DNA from: Haliclystus octoradiatus
Taxonomy: Eukaryota; Cnidaria; Staurozoa; Stauromedusae; Haliclystidae
Assembly: GCA_916610825.1 (NCBI GenBank)
Contig: OU744453.1
Coordinates: 8,407,845 to 8,471,844, forward strand
Length of the DNA stretch: 64,000 nt
Direction: 5' to 3'
The notes beneath the pieces were generated by a model. The model saw nothing but the letters and a program-made list of their open reading frames with translations, searched no databases and had not been told where the DNA came from. Shown piece after piece: positions 1 through 11,900 of the stretch. Positions within the stretch are counted from its first letter, which is position 1, and the number at the start of each line of letters is the position of its first letter. The position numbers were made by a program, and so were the translations under genes.

Positions 1-404
1 TCAAATGTTCTTGTTGACAATATAAATACGAAAACAGACACCCGACGACTATTTCACAGCGACGTCTTTTGCTTGTTTGAATGGTCTAGGCACCATTAGT
101 TCGCGCCATTAGTTCTATTTCAGGCTTGGTTGCTATGACAATTAATTGATCGAACAGACATATCAGACATGAAACGCTCGTTGAATCACTTGAATATCAT
201 AAACTCGGAAAAACAGATTCTATAACAGAATGTTACTCCCCTGAATGTAATTTTCATGACTTCCAAATTTGTAACAGGATTTCCTGCAGTTGTTGGAAAC
301 TTTTTGTCTGTGTTTTTATTGTTCTTGGATGGTAACAATAAGAACAAAAGATTTGACTAATTAAAACACAATAGTGATCGAGAAGCTGCTAACTTTCAGC
401 ACTC
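1..404. other. non-coding, no gene seen
   Basis: AT-rich sequence with no convincing exon on either strand. It lies downstream (minus sense) of the SZRD1 exon at 1221-1290, so it is probably intron of that gene. I looked for the next SZRD1 exon here and could not recognise one. Confidence 0.5.
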
Positions 405-606
405 TTTTGTGGAAAAAGTAACGGAAGAAAGCGAAAATGTAGTGAAAAAGTAACGAGTAATCGTTACTTTATTTTTAATCCTAAATGTAACTAGTTACAA
501 GTAGAAGTTACTTTTACAGAAAAGTAACTAGTTACAAGTAGAAGTTACTAAAAAGTAACGATTACAAGTAACGTCGTTACTTTTGTAATCGTTACTAACA
601 TCCCTG
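405..606. mobile_element. hAT-like element terminus with AGTAAC subterminal repeats
   Basis: About 200 bp crowded with GTAAC and GTTAC words in both orientations (for example near 440, 490, 525, 555 and 585), ending at 606 in a sequence that reads CAGGGATGTTAG from the other strand. Many short inverted subterminal repeats next to a CAGGG end are known from hAT superfamily transposons. The opposite end is not recognisable in the window, so this is a fragment or its partner lies to the left. No transposase is seen. Confidence 0.45.
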
Positions 607-690
607 GTTGCCTGATAATTGCCTTGGCGTGAAAGTCAAGTGTAGCAAACATGACTATCTGATTTTCTGACAACAATATAAATTGTAGTA

Positions 691-840
691 ATTGAGACGG
701 TAATGCTATATAGAAGGCACCCATACTACCCCTCTATTTCTAGAAGAGTGGCTCTTTTCGCTAAGAGCAATGCGTTAAATGCTCTTTATTGATATCAGCC
801 GTGACATTGCAGATCAATTTCAACAGATATCATGGTAGAC
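691..840 (-). mobile_element. tRNA-derived SINE, copy 1 (3' half)
   Basis: Matches the 3' half of the full copy at 53150-53540. Shared landmarks are an ACGGT-type 3' end near 695, the CTCTTCTAG and CTCTTAGCG blocks, and TGACATTGCAGATCAATTT. The tRNA head is absent. Confidence 0.6.
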
Positions 841-873
841 AATATTACATCATCTGGAGACAACTCACATATT

Positions 874-1220
874 TTACATAAGTATATAATAGTTAATTTC
901 AAGGTATATAATCAGCTTAATACGTATGTGTTCTGTTGAGCTATTATTGCAAGTCACAATATTGATATTTTTACAGATTGAGTAGTTGGCATTTGATGCA
1001 TGACAAGTGGTAGTCATGTGGGTGTAGATGTAGGCTCTCAAGTAAACATTGTCTTCTACTACAACAGAGTATCCCTGCAATTCCCCTTGCAACTGATAGA
1101 GCCAACATCTTCCTTTGCAAACGTTTATGGTAACAAATATTTCTCAAGACAACTTTAAAATTAATTGTCCCTCAAGTAAAACATTGACAAAAAAAATAAA
1201 AAAGATCAAAATAAACAAAC
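874..1220. other. intron-like DNA, no gene seen
   Basis: Begins with a GTTTGT splice donor on the minus strand (1220-1215) after SZRD1 exon 3. A 72-codon open frame within it has no recognisable features and low-complexity composition, so I do not call it a gene. Confidence 0.5.
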
Positions 1221-1290
1221 CTGTGGAACATATTCTGTTCTGCCTGGGTTTTCAGGTCGTAAGATTGTGATTTTGTTATCGGCAGTGATG
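1221..1290 (-). CDS. SZRD1: SZRD1-like exon 3
   Basis: 70 nt between a TTCTTAG acceptor (1291 side) and a GTTTGT donor (1220-1215). It completes the split Thr codon of exon 2 and encodes 24 residues with the TILRPEN core, ending in phase 0. Confidence 0.65.
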
Positions 1291-4200
1291 CTAAGAAAAA
1301 TAAAATTAAAAATTAGTTTTTAATCACATTACTCAGACAGGTTGGATCTACTGTTGTTGGGTGAAAGCCAGAATCTGAAAAAGATCTATATCATATCAGC
1401 CACAGTTAGCAGTCTGTTTTCAAGAAGCAACTGATTTGTGAGCCTGGTAAATCTCTACTCTTCAAAAAGACTATGATTGAAAAAAGACATTATTTTCTAT
1501 TTAAATACTATCCTATGACTCTTAACGACCGTAATGGGACGACCAGTAATATCCAAAATTCCCAAATATCATTTCAATCACCCCATTCAGGTCGTTAAGA
1601 GTCATAGGATAGTATTAAACAGAGAATGATTTTAAATATATCCTAGGCTCAATGATTTTACCGAACCTATTAAATACAACCTCATCATTTCCACGTTTTG
1701 GGCATACTTAATTGATTAATTTATTTAAGGAAACCTAAAAGATTCTATAGGCCTATCCAGGGACTAGCAACCTACTAGTCGCCCCATTAAGGTTGTTAAG
1801 CGTCATATGATAGTATTTAAATAGAAAATGATGTTTATGAGAGAGCCAAACATATCAACATAAAACTCAATGTGGTGATTATATTTAACGAAAATAATTA
1901 ATTGGTAATTTTACTTTATTGTTGTGAGAAACAGCTGTGCTTGTTGTGGCCTGACGTCTAAATCAAGTCTTAAGGTTACCAGAATTAAATTTAGATAAGG
2001 AATAACAATGCTACGGAATATTTCATAAAAACGTGATTAAGACTGAATCACTCTACTGAAGGAGCCCGTACCATTTCTCTTTTTCTCCCGCTTTTTCTAC
2101 TAAGAATAATGATTGTAAATGCTCTTTTATGATCGATTTTATGATTTTAGCCGCGACACTGCAGATCAATTTTAAACAAATTTCTTGGAAGATTGGTTTT
2201 GATTGTCACAATGACTCTTGACTATTCTATCCGCCATCAGAAGATGGTACCCATTTGCTGACCTAGTTTACTGAATTGGCTGAGTTGATTTACTCTGCCA
2301 TCTCAACTAATCCTCTCTTTAACATTTCATAAAAATTTTAAAAAGACTTACGTTGGTTGGTAGATTTCTTTGATGCGTTCTCTGCTACGTAATGATTCAT
2401 CACGTGCTTCTATTTGCTTTTCGATGTCCTATTGATTTAATGAATACCAAATTGTGTGATGATAAACTGTAATGTTCAATCTACTATGAACACTCAATTT
2501 TATAGAATTTATATTATGAAATAATATATGACATGAAATTTTATGCTTTGAATTATATTATAAATTACCAAGATCATGAACGCTTGAATTTTGCTAATGT
2601 GAAATTGTGAATATACAAAAATATTGGTTTTCAGCAAAAATTAAAATAGTTACAACAGTGTAACTTGGTTAATTTCCCCTTTTTAATTTCCTATCTTGGT
2701 TGAAGTCGACTATCCCTCTATACAACTGATTTCTATTTTACATTCTCTATATGAACTCATAGTCCTATCTGGCTAGATGTCTCACTTTTCATCCAGACTT
2801 ATCTTTCACATTAAAATGATGCTTGAAATTATTTTTCTGAAATTAGATGTCATATATTAAATATATGATCTAGACTAAGAGATGATTAGTAGACTGAACA
2901 TTCAAAATGTTCACGGCACGGTCCATTTTCTCTTTTTTTGATCAACTCTAAGAACAAGCTATCCAAAATTTGAAATCTGTCCGACATTGGAAATGGACTC
3001 CCAAGGACCCTATATATTAATACGTAAAGCTAGTGGGGAAAACGCTAATATTTTTCAAACGGAATAAGTTATCTTTGTGAATATTTTCAATTGATTATTT
3101 AAAATGTTTGAATCTTAATAATTCCAAGAAAAATAAACGATTTTAAAACAATGCATTGAAAAAAGGGAGTTTCTGTGTGAAAATTGCTATTTAGACAAAT
3201 GTGTCGTTTCAATGATCTGTCAACATACAAAAGTATTATCAGAGACGTTTTAGGCGATTTTGCGATTGTACCTTTTCGAAAGTTGTAAACTGAAGATCAA
3301 TTTTCTTTTGAACAGTGGCTGATTCAAATGCATTTATTTTAATCCTGTGCGTTATTTAATTTATTTTGGCACCGTCATATTGTGATGTTGTAAGTTTTAA
3401 ACAAATTACTTACAATTCCTACTAAATAGAGCAACTAGTTTCCCGCTTTATTGAATTGATTGACAGAATATATCACTATCATAGTAGGATGATATATATA
3501 TTTGTTTACCTTGAGAGCACCATTTCCTAAGACTAAAGTGTTGCATGTGATTTTAAAATAACTTCTCAATCACTGAGTATTTTCAAACCTAATTTTTTGA
3601 TATCATGACAACTGCTTCTGTATCCTTATCAAAAATGGGGCATATTACTCAACATTTTAAATTGAAACTTATAATCAAAAACTGATCAGGATGCATACAA
3701 TGGTCCAATCGTCCATCGCCATATTTTGAAGTTGGTATCTCACAGAACTACAGATGCTGAAAAAGATGCGCATTCATCACACAAAACTGAGATATCAAAA
3801 AAATAGCTCTGCTACGCTCAGACTCACTCATAGTGAATGATAATCAATAGAAATCTAATGAAATCAAATTCAAAGAATATCAAATCAAAGCAAACCAAAT
3901 CAAATCATCAAAGAAAAATCAAATCTTATGAAATTCAATAAAGTAAAATCAATCCAATCGAATGATATAAAATCAGATGAAATAAAAAAAATGAAATTCA
4001 ATAAAATATTATAAAATAAAAAATCAAATCAAATCAAATAAATTAAAACAAAACAAAACAAAAGAAAAGAAAATTAATCAAACAAATATAATAATTATTG
4101 TATAAATTAGATTAATAAAATAAAATAAAAAATATGAGATAGATATTAAGAATAGAATCACTTATATACATAATACTGTCTGTTTATATATCACTATATT

Positions 4201-7200
4201 TCGATATTTCTGTGTCTGTCCGCGACTTATGTACGTCTTACTGGCGATATAATACGGATAATCCGTTGTCGGGAAATTATGCAAACATTTGTGTCGAGAT
4301 AACCGTGTACAGTAACAAATTTGTTGTATGAGAAGTATGGGTCTATGACGTTGTTTTAAAATAATATACTTCATCTGATATTTTATTTGATATCCTTGCA
4401 TTAAAAAATTCAGAGATATTGAAAAATTTCATAGGTCGATAATCTAGCGGGCAGCCAAATCGAATTCAAATTGAAATCCCCAGAACAAAAATATTTTGCT
4501 TTGAATTTAAAAGCTGCGTGTAAATTGTTTGAACAAGTGAAACTTAAAACTGAATCAGTTTTATGATAATTAAAACAATACGAAATACTGAGTTACATTG
4601 AATTACCAGTATAACTAGGCCAGACAAAATATGTTTTGAAATCAAAGAAACGTAGACCTATTTCATGTAGTGTTGATATCAGCAATACATATAGCGCGGC
4701 ACAACGCTATGAAATTAAAGAGACTTTAGGTCTTAATTTAACTTATTAATGAAACAAAATGCCGTTCATTACTTTTACCAAAATCGAGATACAAAACATT
4801 TCACTTTTAAAAAGGCTATTTTGATATATAATTTGTGAGAACACTGAGCAAACAATCTGTTTTGAAATGAATAATCTATCGTGGGGCATAAAAACAAATT
4901 AACTTGCAAGAATTTTCAAAATGACGTTGGCGTTCGATCAATTCGAAAAATATTCAAAGTTCGAATAGATTATCTGTCTACAGTATAAAATTATAGAGTT
5001 TAGAATTAATCAAGGCATTGCACAAAAGTATTTCTATAATTTATTATTTAATATAAAAATATGAATCATTTGGTTTTGAGCAGGCAGCCATTTATTTTCA
5101 GATTTTGCTTCCATAATTAACGAAGGAATTATAGGCATCGATTAAAATTAAAATTTCATTTTGTTGACTTGCTATTCGAATAAGACACAGTATGTTACTA
5201 CAGTTTCGAGAATAAAAATAGCGGTGTCTTGTTATTATCGTTGATAAACATTTAATAAAGTTAAATTGAATTGAGCGTATGATTTGTGATAAATAATAAT
5301 AATTATAATATTTTCAGCGTTCAAAAATTTTGCTTTGAATTTAAAAGCACAAAAACATAATTTAAAAACATTTTTAAATAGTTAATACAGTTTGGATGAG
5401 TATAACAAACCTTGTGTTACAAAAATAAAAACCGAAAAGGTTGCATGAAATAATCGATCATAGCAAACAATATTTATTAAAATACAACTTACCATTTTCC
5501 AAATGAGATCCAAATAAAAACTATACGAGCGGCATAATCTCCGAACAACATTTAAATACATAATAGCGGGTTCTCTGAGTTAAAACACCAATCAATAATA
5601 AGTTAACAACCATATTTTATCGAAGGAGAATGTACGCCCGATAAGAATAAAATAAAGATTGTCTTTTATTCGAAATAATTCTGACAAAAATGATCATTTC
5701 ATATCGTGATCAAATGCATGGTAAAGTAGATTCATTTTCTACATAGTAAATTATCTTTTTCGTCAGACATCATAACATGAGCATTTAAATATTACCATCG
5801 GCTGTGGTATTTATATCTTTGAAGCTGCACTAAACATTTCCACTCTATAAACCATCGCGTCCGTTTCAATAAATTCTGAATAAATATGCATATCACGAAT
5901 CTGGCAAAATGAGTTGTTTTCGTTTTTCTATCAAAATAATTAATTTATTCATAATCATCTTTTCTTTCATTCGACATCTGTAATGTATTATAAATAGCGC
6001 GTAGAAATATTGACAACAAGATGTAACATAATATCAATATCGAATTAGTATAGCGATTTATTATAGAATTTTATTTCCTTTTAAAAGAAAGTTGATGCTA
6101 TTAGTCTGGAAAATTTGATAACAAGAAGCACTATGAGGTCAACTTTTCACATCTTTTGTTTACTTTTAAAATTTTATTTTCAACGAACTCTTAGTATTTT
6201 GATAGACTGCCATGAAAATCACAGGCATACTTGCTGAGATTGCAAAGATCAAAAATATATAGGCTCATATACTATCATATCATAATATTTTCAGATTATA
6301 TATATAGTTTGAAATCAATACACGCGCTGTCGCCTTGTTCAGTAATACGTTGTCGAAGCAGCAGGTTTGTTGATTAGTACAGTCAAAGCGCATACAACAG
6401 TAAGTAAGGGGTTGGCTCATTGGTTAATGCTTTGGTATTACAATATCAGGGTCGTAAGTTCAAATCCGCCATTCGGCAGTTTTTATCAACGATTTTTCTG
6501 ATTTTTTTTAATATGAAGCAGTAAATCACTTTTAATTAACAAAAGATATCGTTTGATCATGTTAATAACAGAAATTAGTGGACCATGTGTCTTGTCGAAG
6601 CTAAATTAATTTAATACTGAATATATTGCATGCAATGCCACGAGTTTGACCGGCCACACCTTGACGGCGTTATTTTGTGAACACCACATTAATGTTGTAT
6701 ATATTGCAATAAAGATTTATGAATTCGAACCGAACGCGATCCGATCGTGTCGGGTCAGATTCGTTTTAAGATTTTAGGTCTTCGGATCGGATCGGATTTG
6801 AAGTGATTTTTTATGGAAAGTTTCCGATTTCGAAATTTGACTGAGTATTTGTAATTTATAATAATTAATGTGTTCTGGCTTCCTTTCAACACATAAAATA
6901 AAGTTTTTCTATGTAGACAAAGCTACGTTAAATTATACATTTCAATCGACTCAATTGATGTAAAATAAATTAAATTTTTATTAAAGGAATGATTAAGATG
7001 TATTGATTAATGCTACATTGTTTCAATGCGTATTGTGTCTAATGTTCTCCTCCAGAGTTCATACTCCGTATTATACAGCGATAGAAAGCTTAGTCAATTG
7101 TTTAAATATAAGTGATCTGAAAGTTTTATCATAGAAGGTCCATTATGGACTACACTCATTGCTAGTAATAAAATAAAAGCTGAAAAAAAAATAAAGTAGA

Positions 7201-8313
7201 GTAAAACAATAAAAAAATATATATCCAAATAAGAAGTCAAATAAAGAAAAAGAAGGAAAGATAATTAAGCAGATTATTAGAGTTGAACCTCAACCCCATA
7301 CGTTTCGTACGGATGTTCCACTTCTTGGCCAAACCGAGGCCGGAGGCATGAAATGTTTTTTATTACTTATAATACAGGTGTGATTTGTATATGATGTGCT
7401 AAGTTGTCTCGCCTAAAGCTGATGTCGCAGCAGAATTAAACATTTTAATAAACAATTTTAAAGAATGTAAACAACAAATAACCATGCAAACTATTACCAG
7501 AAGAATTATTCATTTTTTGACTAAATTACTTCAAACTTCGCCAAGTTGATATTCACTTCATCTTTTCGTGAATTAAGTTTCATTGAATTCTGAGAGGGTG
7601 AGGGTTTTTCTGTTTGCGAGTTGACGTGGAGTGCCCCATAGCATTGACTCAGGAATACTTCGTAACCATGAGTCAAAAATGAGTAAACTTGAAAAATTGG
7701 GTATTTGGATCAGTCCTGGTCAAAACAATTGAATTGTTGTTAGTAATTGTGGAGCACCATATGCCAGAATGATGGATTAAAGCAAAAGCCAAACTTATTA
7801 AGGTCTAAAGTTTATTAAATGTTTTTATATTCCATAGAAATTAATCTTCCCAAATAAAGAAACATGCATATGACCTATGACGCATTGATGAGTCACTAGG
7901 CGCTAGGTTTAGTTAGCCGTCATTTGACGTCGACGTGAAGTTTATTCGTTGACAGAAACTAAATAGTCTTGAATCACTGTGTATTCGCAGGTTTTGAAAA
8001 ACAACAAAACGCTGGGTGTCCACAGTTTTACTCAGGGAATATCAACTTCAACTATTTGATGCAGCCCATATGAACAATAGGCTACTATATACTGATACTG
8101 ATAATTTATTCAACGGACTAAATCTAAAAATTGAAAACATACAGGCAGGAGTCAGTCTGAATTGCACAATGTTCATAAATTATATGGAAAATTGAAAGAT
8201 ATTCAAGCTGAACTTAAATTAAAACATATTAATCAATAAAGAGCGTATAACTTAATTTATCTTACCAACATATCGGCATCCTCCCAGGAGTCGATTACAT
8301 CGTCCTCGGCCAT
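1221..8313 (-). CDS. SZRD1: SZRD1-like SUZ-domain protein, 5' part (three exons, gene runs off the left edge)
   Basis: Exons 8313-8266, 2428-2352 and 1290-1221 join in phases 0 and 2 without a stop and give 65 codons. The protein opens MAEDDVIDSWEDADML, matching the acidic start of SZRD1 (MEDEE-x-x-ESWEEA). A charged Glu/Arg/Lys stretch follows, then an ITILRPEN segment aligning with the conserved RILKRP core of the SUZ motif. SUZ domains are known as RNA-binding, and SZRD1 is a small protein of about 150 residues with a SUZ and a SUZ-C part. The SUZ-C part would lie in exons left of the window. The start ATG (8313-8311) has an A at -3 and a G at +4. Similarity is recognised by eye over a short length. 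The exon structure is clear; the gene name is probable. Confidence 0.68.
1488..1833. mobile_element. MITE with ~60-bp terminal inverted repeats, internally rearranged
   Basis: The left end (1488-1550) and the right end (1775-1833) are imperfect reverse complements; both contain TTTAAATACTATC and a CTTAACGACC-like block. A third copy of the right end lies inside at about 1583-1640 and pairs almost perfectly with the left end, forming a roughly 120-bp fold-back at 1503-1622. No ORF. It lies in SZRD1 intron 2. Confidence 0.6.
2040..2315 (-). mobile_element. tRNA-derived SINE, copy 2 (internally deleted)
   Basis: Read on the minus strand it starts with a decayed tRNA-like head (AGAGGATTAG near 2312), passes the CATCTTCTGATGGCGGAT block near 2240 and ends with GGGCTCC near 2063. 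It lacks the middle part of the full copy at 53150-53540. Confidence 0.6.
2352..2428 (-). CDS. SZRD1: SZRD1-like exon 2
   Basis: 77 nt between an AATAG acceptor (2430-2429) and a consensus GTAAGT donor (2351-2346). Encodes a charged helix-like segment, DIEKQIEARDESLRSRERIK, and ends in phase 2. Confidence 0.68.
3840..4135. repeat. degenerate AATCA/AAATC-type low-complexity tract
   Basis: Nearly 300 bp dominated by imperfect ATCAAATCA, AAATCAATC and AAATAAAAT words, with almost no C-G or G-C steps. It looks like an old decayed short-period microsatellite. Confidence 0.65.
6405..6480 (+). mobile_element. tRNA-like sequence (SINE head or tRNA pseudogene)
   Basis: Contains an A-box-like GGCTCATTGGTTAATG (about 6413-6428) and a B-box-like AGTTCAAATCC (6458-6468) at normal tRNA spacing. 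The acceptor and T stems do not pair well, so it is not a functional tRNA gene. It resembles the head of a tRNA-derived SINE or a decayed tRNA copy. Confidence 0.45.
8266..8313 (-). CDS. SZRD1: SZRD1-like exon 1 (start codon)
   Basis: 48 nt, 16 codons, from the ATG at 8313 to the GTAAG donor at 8265. Phase 0. It faces ACOT7 across a short promoter region. Confidence 0.7.
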
Positions 8314-8578
8314 TTTGATAAAAAATAAAAGTTGCTTCATTTGTCTCACGAAAGAGAGGGCTGATCAACAGGATATTAACCTCGCTAACAATTCAGGCCC
8401 AAAAATCGAGCCAAACAATCGAGTTAACTCTGGCCACAATATTTATTATCAATCATTAAGATCAGTAGAAGATACAGAGATCCTTTTCAAATCCAGAGGC
8501 ACTTCAGAATATTTTGAAATCATTCAAAGCTTTGATTTGTTTGTAAACGTAAATACTGGATTTAAAGTATTCTTCGAA
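8314..8578. promoter_or_regulatory. shared promoter / 5'UTR region of the SZRD1-ACOT7 head-to-head pair
   Basis: 265 bp separate the minus-strand ATG at 8313 from the plus-strand ATG at 8579, so both 5' untranslated regions and core promoters must fit here or overlap the genes, unless ACOT7 has an upstream exon. No clear TATA box is seen. The plus strand is open in the ACOT7 frame through the whole interval but contains no in-frame ATG. Confidence 0.5.
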
Positions 8579-8904
8579 ATGGAAGTGTGTCGTATAATGC
8601 TACCGGATGATGCTAATATGAGTGGAAACGTGCATGGTGGTACAATTTTGAAATTAGTTGAAGAAGCTGGTCTTATTGTTGCTACAAGACATTGTAATAG
8701 TGATAAAAATGCAGAAAATGGAGATATTACTAGTTGGGCAGGTCTGGCTAGAGTTGAACGAACAGAATTTCTCAAACCAATGTTTATAGGAGAGGTATCT
8801 AAAGTACACGCAGAATTAACATATGCTTCTAAACATTCGCTTGAAGTAACAGTTACAGTATGGGCTGAAGACGTTGTCAAAGGGTCCCAACGAATGACTA
8901 ACCG
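8579..8904 (+). CDS. ACOT7: ACOT7 exon 1 (hotdog 1)
   Basis: 326 nt ending CG before a GTAAAC donor. Encodes EVCRIMLPDDANMSGNVHGG and the ARVERTEFLKP and TYASKHSLEV segments typical of the family. An insert (DKNAENGDITSWAG) replaces a shorter loop of the human protein. Confidence 0.9.
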
Positions 8905-11900
8905 GTAAACCGTAAATACAGAACAATTTTGAACTTGATATATATCCCCACTTTGCAGAGTACGGCAAGACCGACCCTGTGATAACATTCAAGTCTCTCA
9001 AGGCGCAAAAGTTTTTGCAAAAGTTTTTGCTATTTAACCCTTATACCCCTATATTCTTAGAATAAACAATTTTCTTTACTATTTGTAATGTTCTTATGTT
9101 ATTTAGTACGAGGTGAGTATAAGACAGAGCCATGAGACACGTGTTGTTAGTTAGCCATCTTAGTGTGTCTAATGATTTAAGTGTAAGAGGTCTGGTAATG
9201 GACTAATAGTGACAAGATAATTTATGTCTAATTATATAAGAATATTACATCTCCCTCTCCTCCCCCCAAGGGAAAGAGAGGAAGAATTGATTACAAATAT
9301 AGAAGGTTAACAGAAGTATAGATAATGTTATTATAATATGTTATTATAGTATGGATGTAATACATGTGTAATCTTGCTGAAGAGTGCATCGTATTGACTT
9401 GACTTGAATATTGCAATACGACTTGATTTATATTGATGTTGATATGATACTGACTTGACTTGAGGTGAATATTACAGTTAGTTGACTCAAGTTAATGGAA
9501 GTGGAGTACTACATTGAATATACGTTGAAGTAAAGTAGTGACGACTAGATGAAGGTCAAGTTACTCGATAATGATTTCTGTTTTGCCTTTTAAAATATTT
9601 GAACTATAACCAGAGTTTGTAGTTATGGAATGCTGAATACTACGATGCCATTGACTTATGAATGGCAACGGTAGCAGTAGAGTGGCAAACCAAACTTGAT
9701 AAAGGTTGTAAATAATGTGAAATATTAGTAAGATGATAACAAACCAGCTAGCTTTGATTGTAGACTTCTGGTAAGCAGTGTACTAATAAAATTTTGTTCA
9801 ATTATAAATGTAACATAACCAACGTTTGTAGATGATTTTTATAGTTGATTCTTGAGTATTTATTGTCTAGTGTCCTTATACTGATGAAGGTAGTTGAAAG
9901 TGAAGTAAGCAGATTTCGTCGTTGTGGACTATGCCGACTAGCTGATTGTAGTTGCAGTGTGCTTGTCACTTTTGTGAGGCGATAAAGATATAGTTGTGTG
10001 GGTCTAAGCAGATTTAGTCCTTGTGGAATATACCGACTAGTTGATTGTAGTGGTAGCCTAGTGTGCTTGTGACTTCTGAGGCGATGGAGGTATAGTTGTG
10101 TTCGAATTTCAACTTGGTGACTCTGATGATTGTGATTAAACTTGACTTTTCCTCGAATACTTGATGTTTATTGTATAGGACTTTGATTTTTTACAATATT
10201 GATGATTAATAACCTATCAACTGCGCCATGTAATGTTCTTATGTTATTTAGTACGAGGTGAGTATAAGACAGAGCCACGAGACACGTGTTGTTAGTCAGC
10301 CATCTTAGTGTGTCTAATGATTTAAGTGTAAGAGGTCTGGTAATGGAATAATAGTGACAAGATAATTTATGTCTAATTATATAAGAATACTACACTATTT
10401 ATCTAAAAAAACTCGTTACCACCGACGAAAAATGCAAAAATCTGTTAATTAAATTGCTTGCTGGCGTGGGCAAATTCTTGAGAGTGCCCGCCGAGATTTC
10501 ATCGAGAATTACCCTTTTCTGCGATTTGGATAATTCCAAACACCAAATCTACACTACAATTTGCAGAGTTTGCTAGTTTGTAGAAATCAGGCTCTCTCAC
10601 TTGCACGTAGGCAAACTCTGTTATATATGGTTATGTCAAACTGACTCAAACCTCGTCATACAGGCTAACAAATCTCATACAAAAAAGTCGTTCAACTCAA
10701 ATTTAAGTAAACAAGCAGAGTTTGAACTGTTTCAAACTGTGGTCGAAGGTCTTCGATTCGTTTAAATACAGCAGTGTTCCTTATAAAATTGCATGGCCTT
10801 CCCATCTTGACGCAAGGCTGCATCTAGTTGGCCTTTTTGATTGAAAATTATGTAAACCAACGAGAACATGATATAACATCTTTGTTGTAGCCTACAACAA
10901 AAATTGATAGGTTGATTCTTAATCCCGTTATATAAATTGCTTATCATCGATCGTTACATCTTGTTCCAAAGATAATTTTGAATGTTTTATTATAAAAATA
11001 ATTTGCCCAAACAATAGCTACAACATCAAAATAATCACTGACCAGTACAAGATATGTTGCACTCAGCAATCAACAACGATTGATTGAAGTCACAATAGCC
11101 TACAATTATCACGCTATTTCAAAGAACAAGATATTTTGCTTGAATGCGCATAGTTGTCTAACAAGGAAGTTTGATTCCGATGCTAATCAAAGCCATTTAG
11201 GCTTTCAGGTGTAGGTAGGCTATGTTAAAAGAACATGTTTGCCTTGTGGCTCTTTGATTAACAAACATGAAAGCAGAAATCTATGGGATAACATATCCAA
11301 CATTTTTATAGAGATGCCGATTTTTTTTTTAATTACTTAGGGCTTCCCTTTGGTATGTTCCTGTAAAAAACACTCCAAATTTTGAAATAGACACTGTCCC
11401 ACCATTGAAGTATGCAAGCCCCCATCTTGAAGAGCTTGGCCGTTTGAGATATGATGCTCAAAAGGCTGACAGGGAAGCAAAGACGAATAAACAGATAGAA
11501 GCAGACATGGATGATGTAGGTTATGTTTTAAAGCAATTAATTAAAATATTTGAAGGAACACAATACATATGCCTAATTTAATAAAGTTTGCAAAATTAAA
11601 GTTCACATGACACCAAAATATTTGAAATCAGAATCAAATTTTCTACTGTAACTGCTAAACATGTTGAGATGTATTGTTAATGAAGGACAAAAACACCAAA
11701 CTAGACTCATTTTACCAGTTTCCTTTGAGAACAGTTTCACGGCTGGAGTATCATTCAGATAGGGGAACAACATCAAAATGAGGAAACTATCAAGAAACAA
11801 CCCAAGATCCACATCTGTGCAAATTTAAAGAATAATATGATCCCATCTAATTAGGCATACCATTTGCCGTGGGGGCCAGCAAAATTGCCTTGGAAGCGTA

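Larger units (their letters stand above)
2429..8265. other. SZRD1 intron 1, no other gene seen
   Basis: A 5.8-kb AT-rich intron bounded by a CTTAC (donor GTAAG) at 8261-8265 and the acceptor at 2429-2430. Apart from the low-complexity tract at 3840-4135 and a tRNA-like sequence near 6411, I see only A/T-rich DNA. A patch near 6730-6800 is rich in overlapping GATCCGATC/CGGATCGG words, and 7280-7350 is locally GC-richer without an ORF. Confidence 0.6.
9084..10394 (-). mobile_element. TRIM-type non-coding LTR retroelement in ACOT7 intron 1
   Basis: Two 166-bp direct repeats (9084-9249 and 10229-10394) begin TGTAATGTTC and end in TACA, differ at four positions by eye, and are flanked by the 5-bp duplication CTATT (9079-9083 and 10395-10399). 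On the minus strand a purine tract (GGGGGGAGGAGAGGGAGA) abuts the 9249 repeat, and TGGCGCAGTTGATAGG follows the 10229 repeat as candidate primer-binding site. This sets the orientation as minus. There is no ORF in 1.3 kb, so it moved in trans. The candidate primer site resembles the D-arm region of tRNAs rather than a known 3'-end complement, so the primer is unassigned. Confidence 0.85.

Noticed and set aside
6405-6480. A functional tRNA gene on the plus strand
   Set aside because: The T stem and acceptor stem do not pair.
8315-8578. Extended ACOT7 start at 8315
   Set aside because: The codon there is TTG and the segment resembles no ACOT7 N-terminus; the first ATG at 8579 directly precedes the conserved domain. 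Kept only as a finding.
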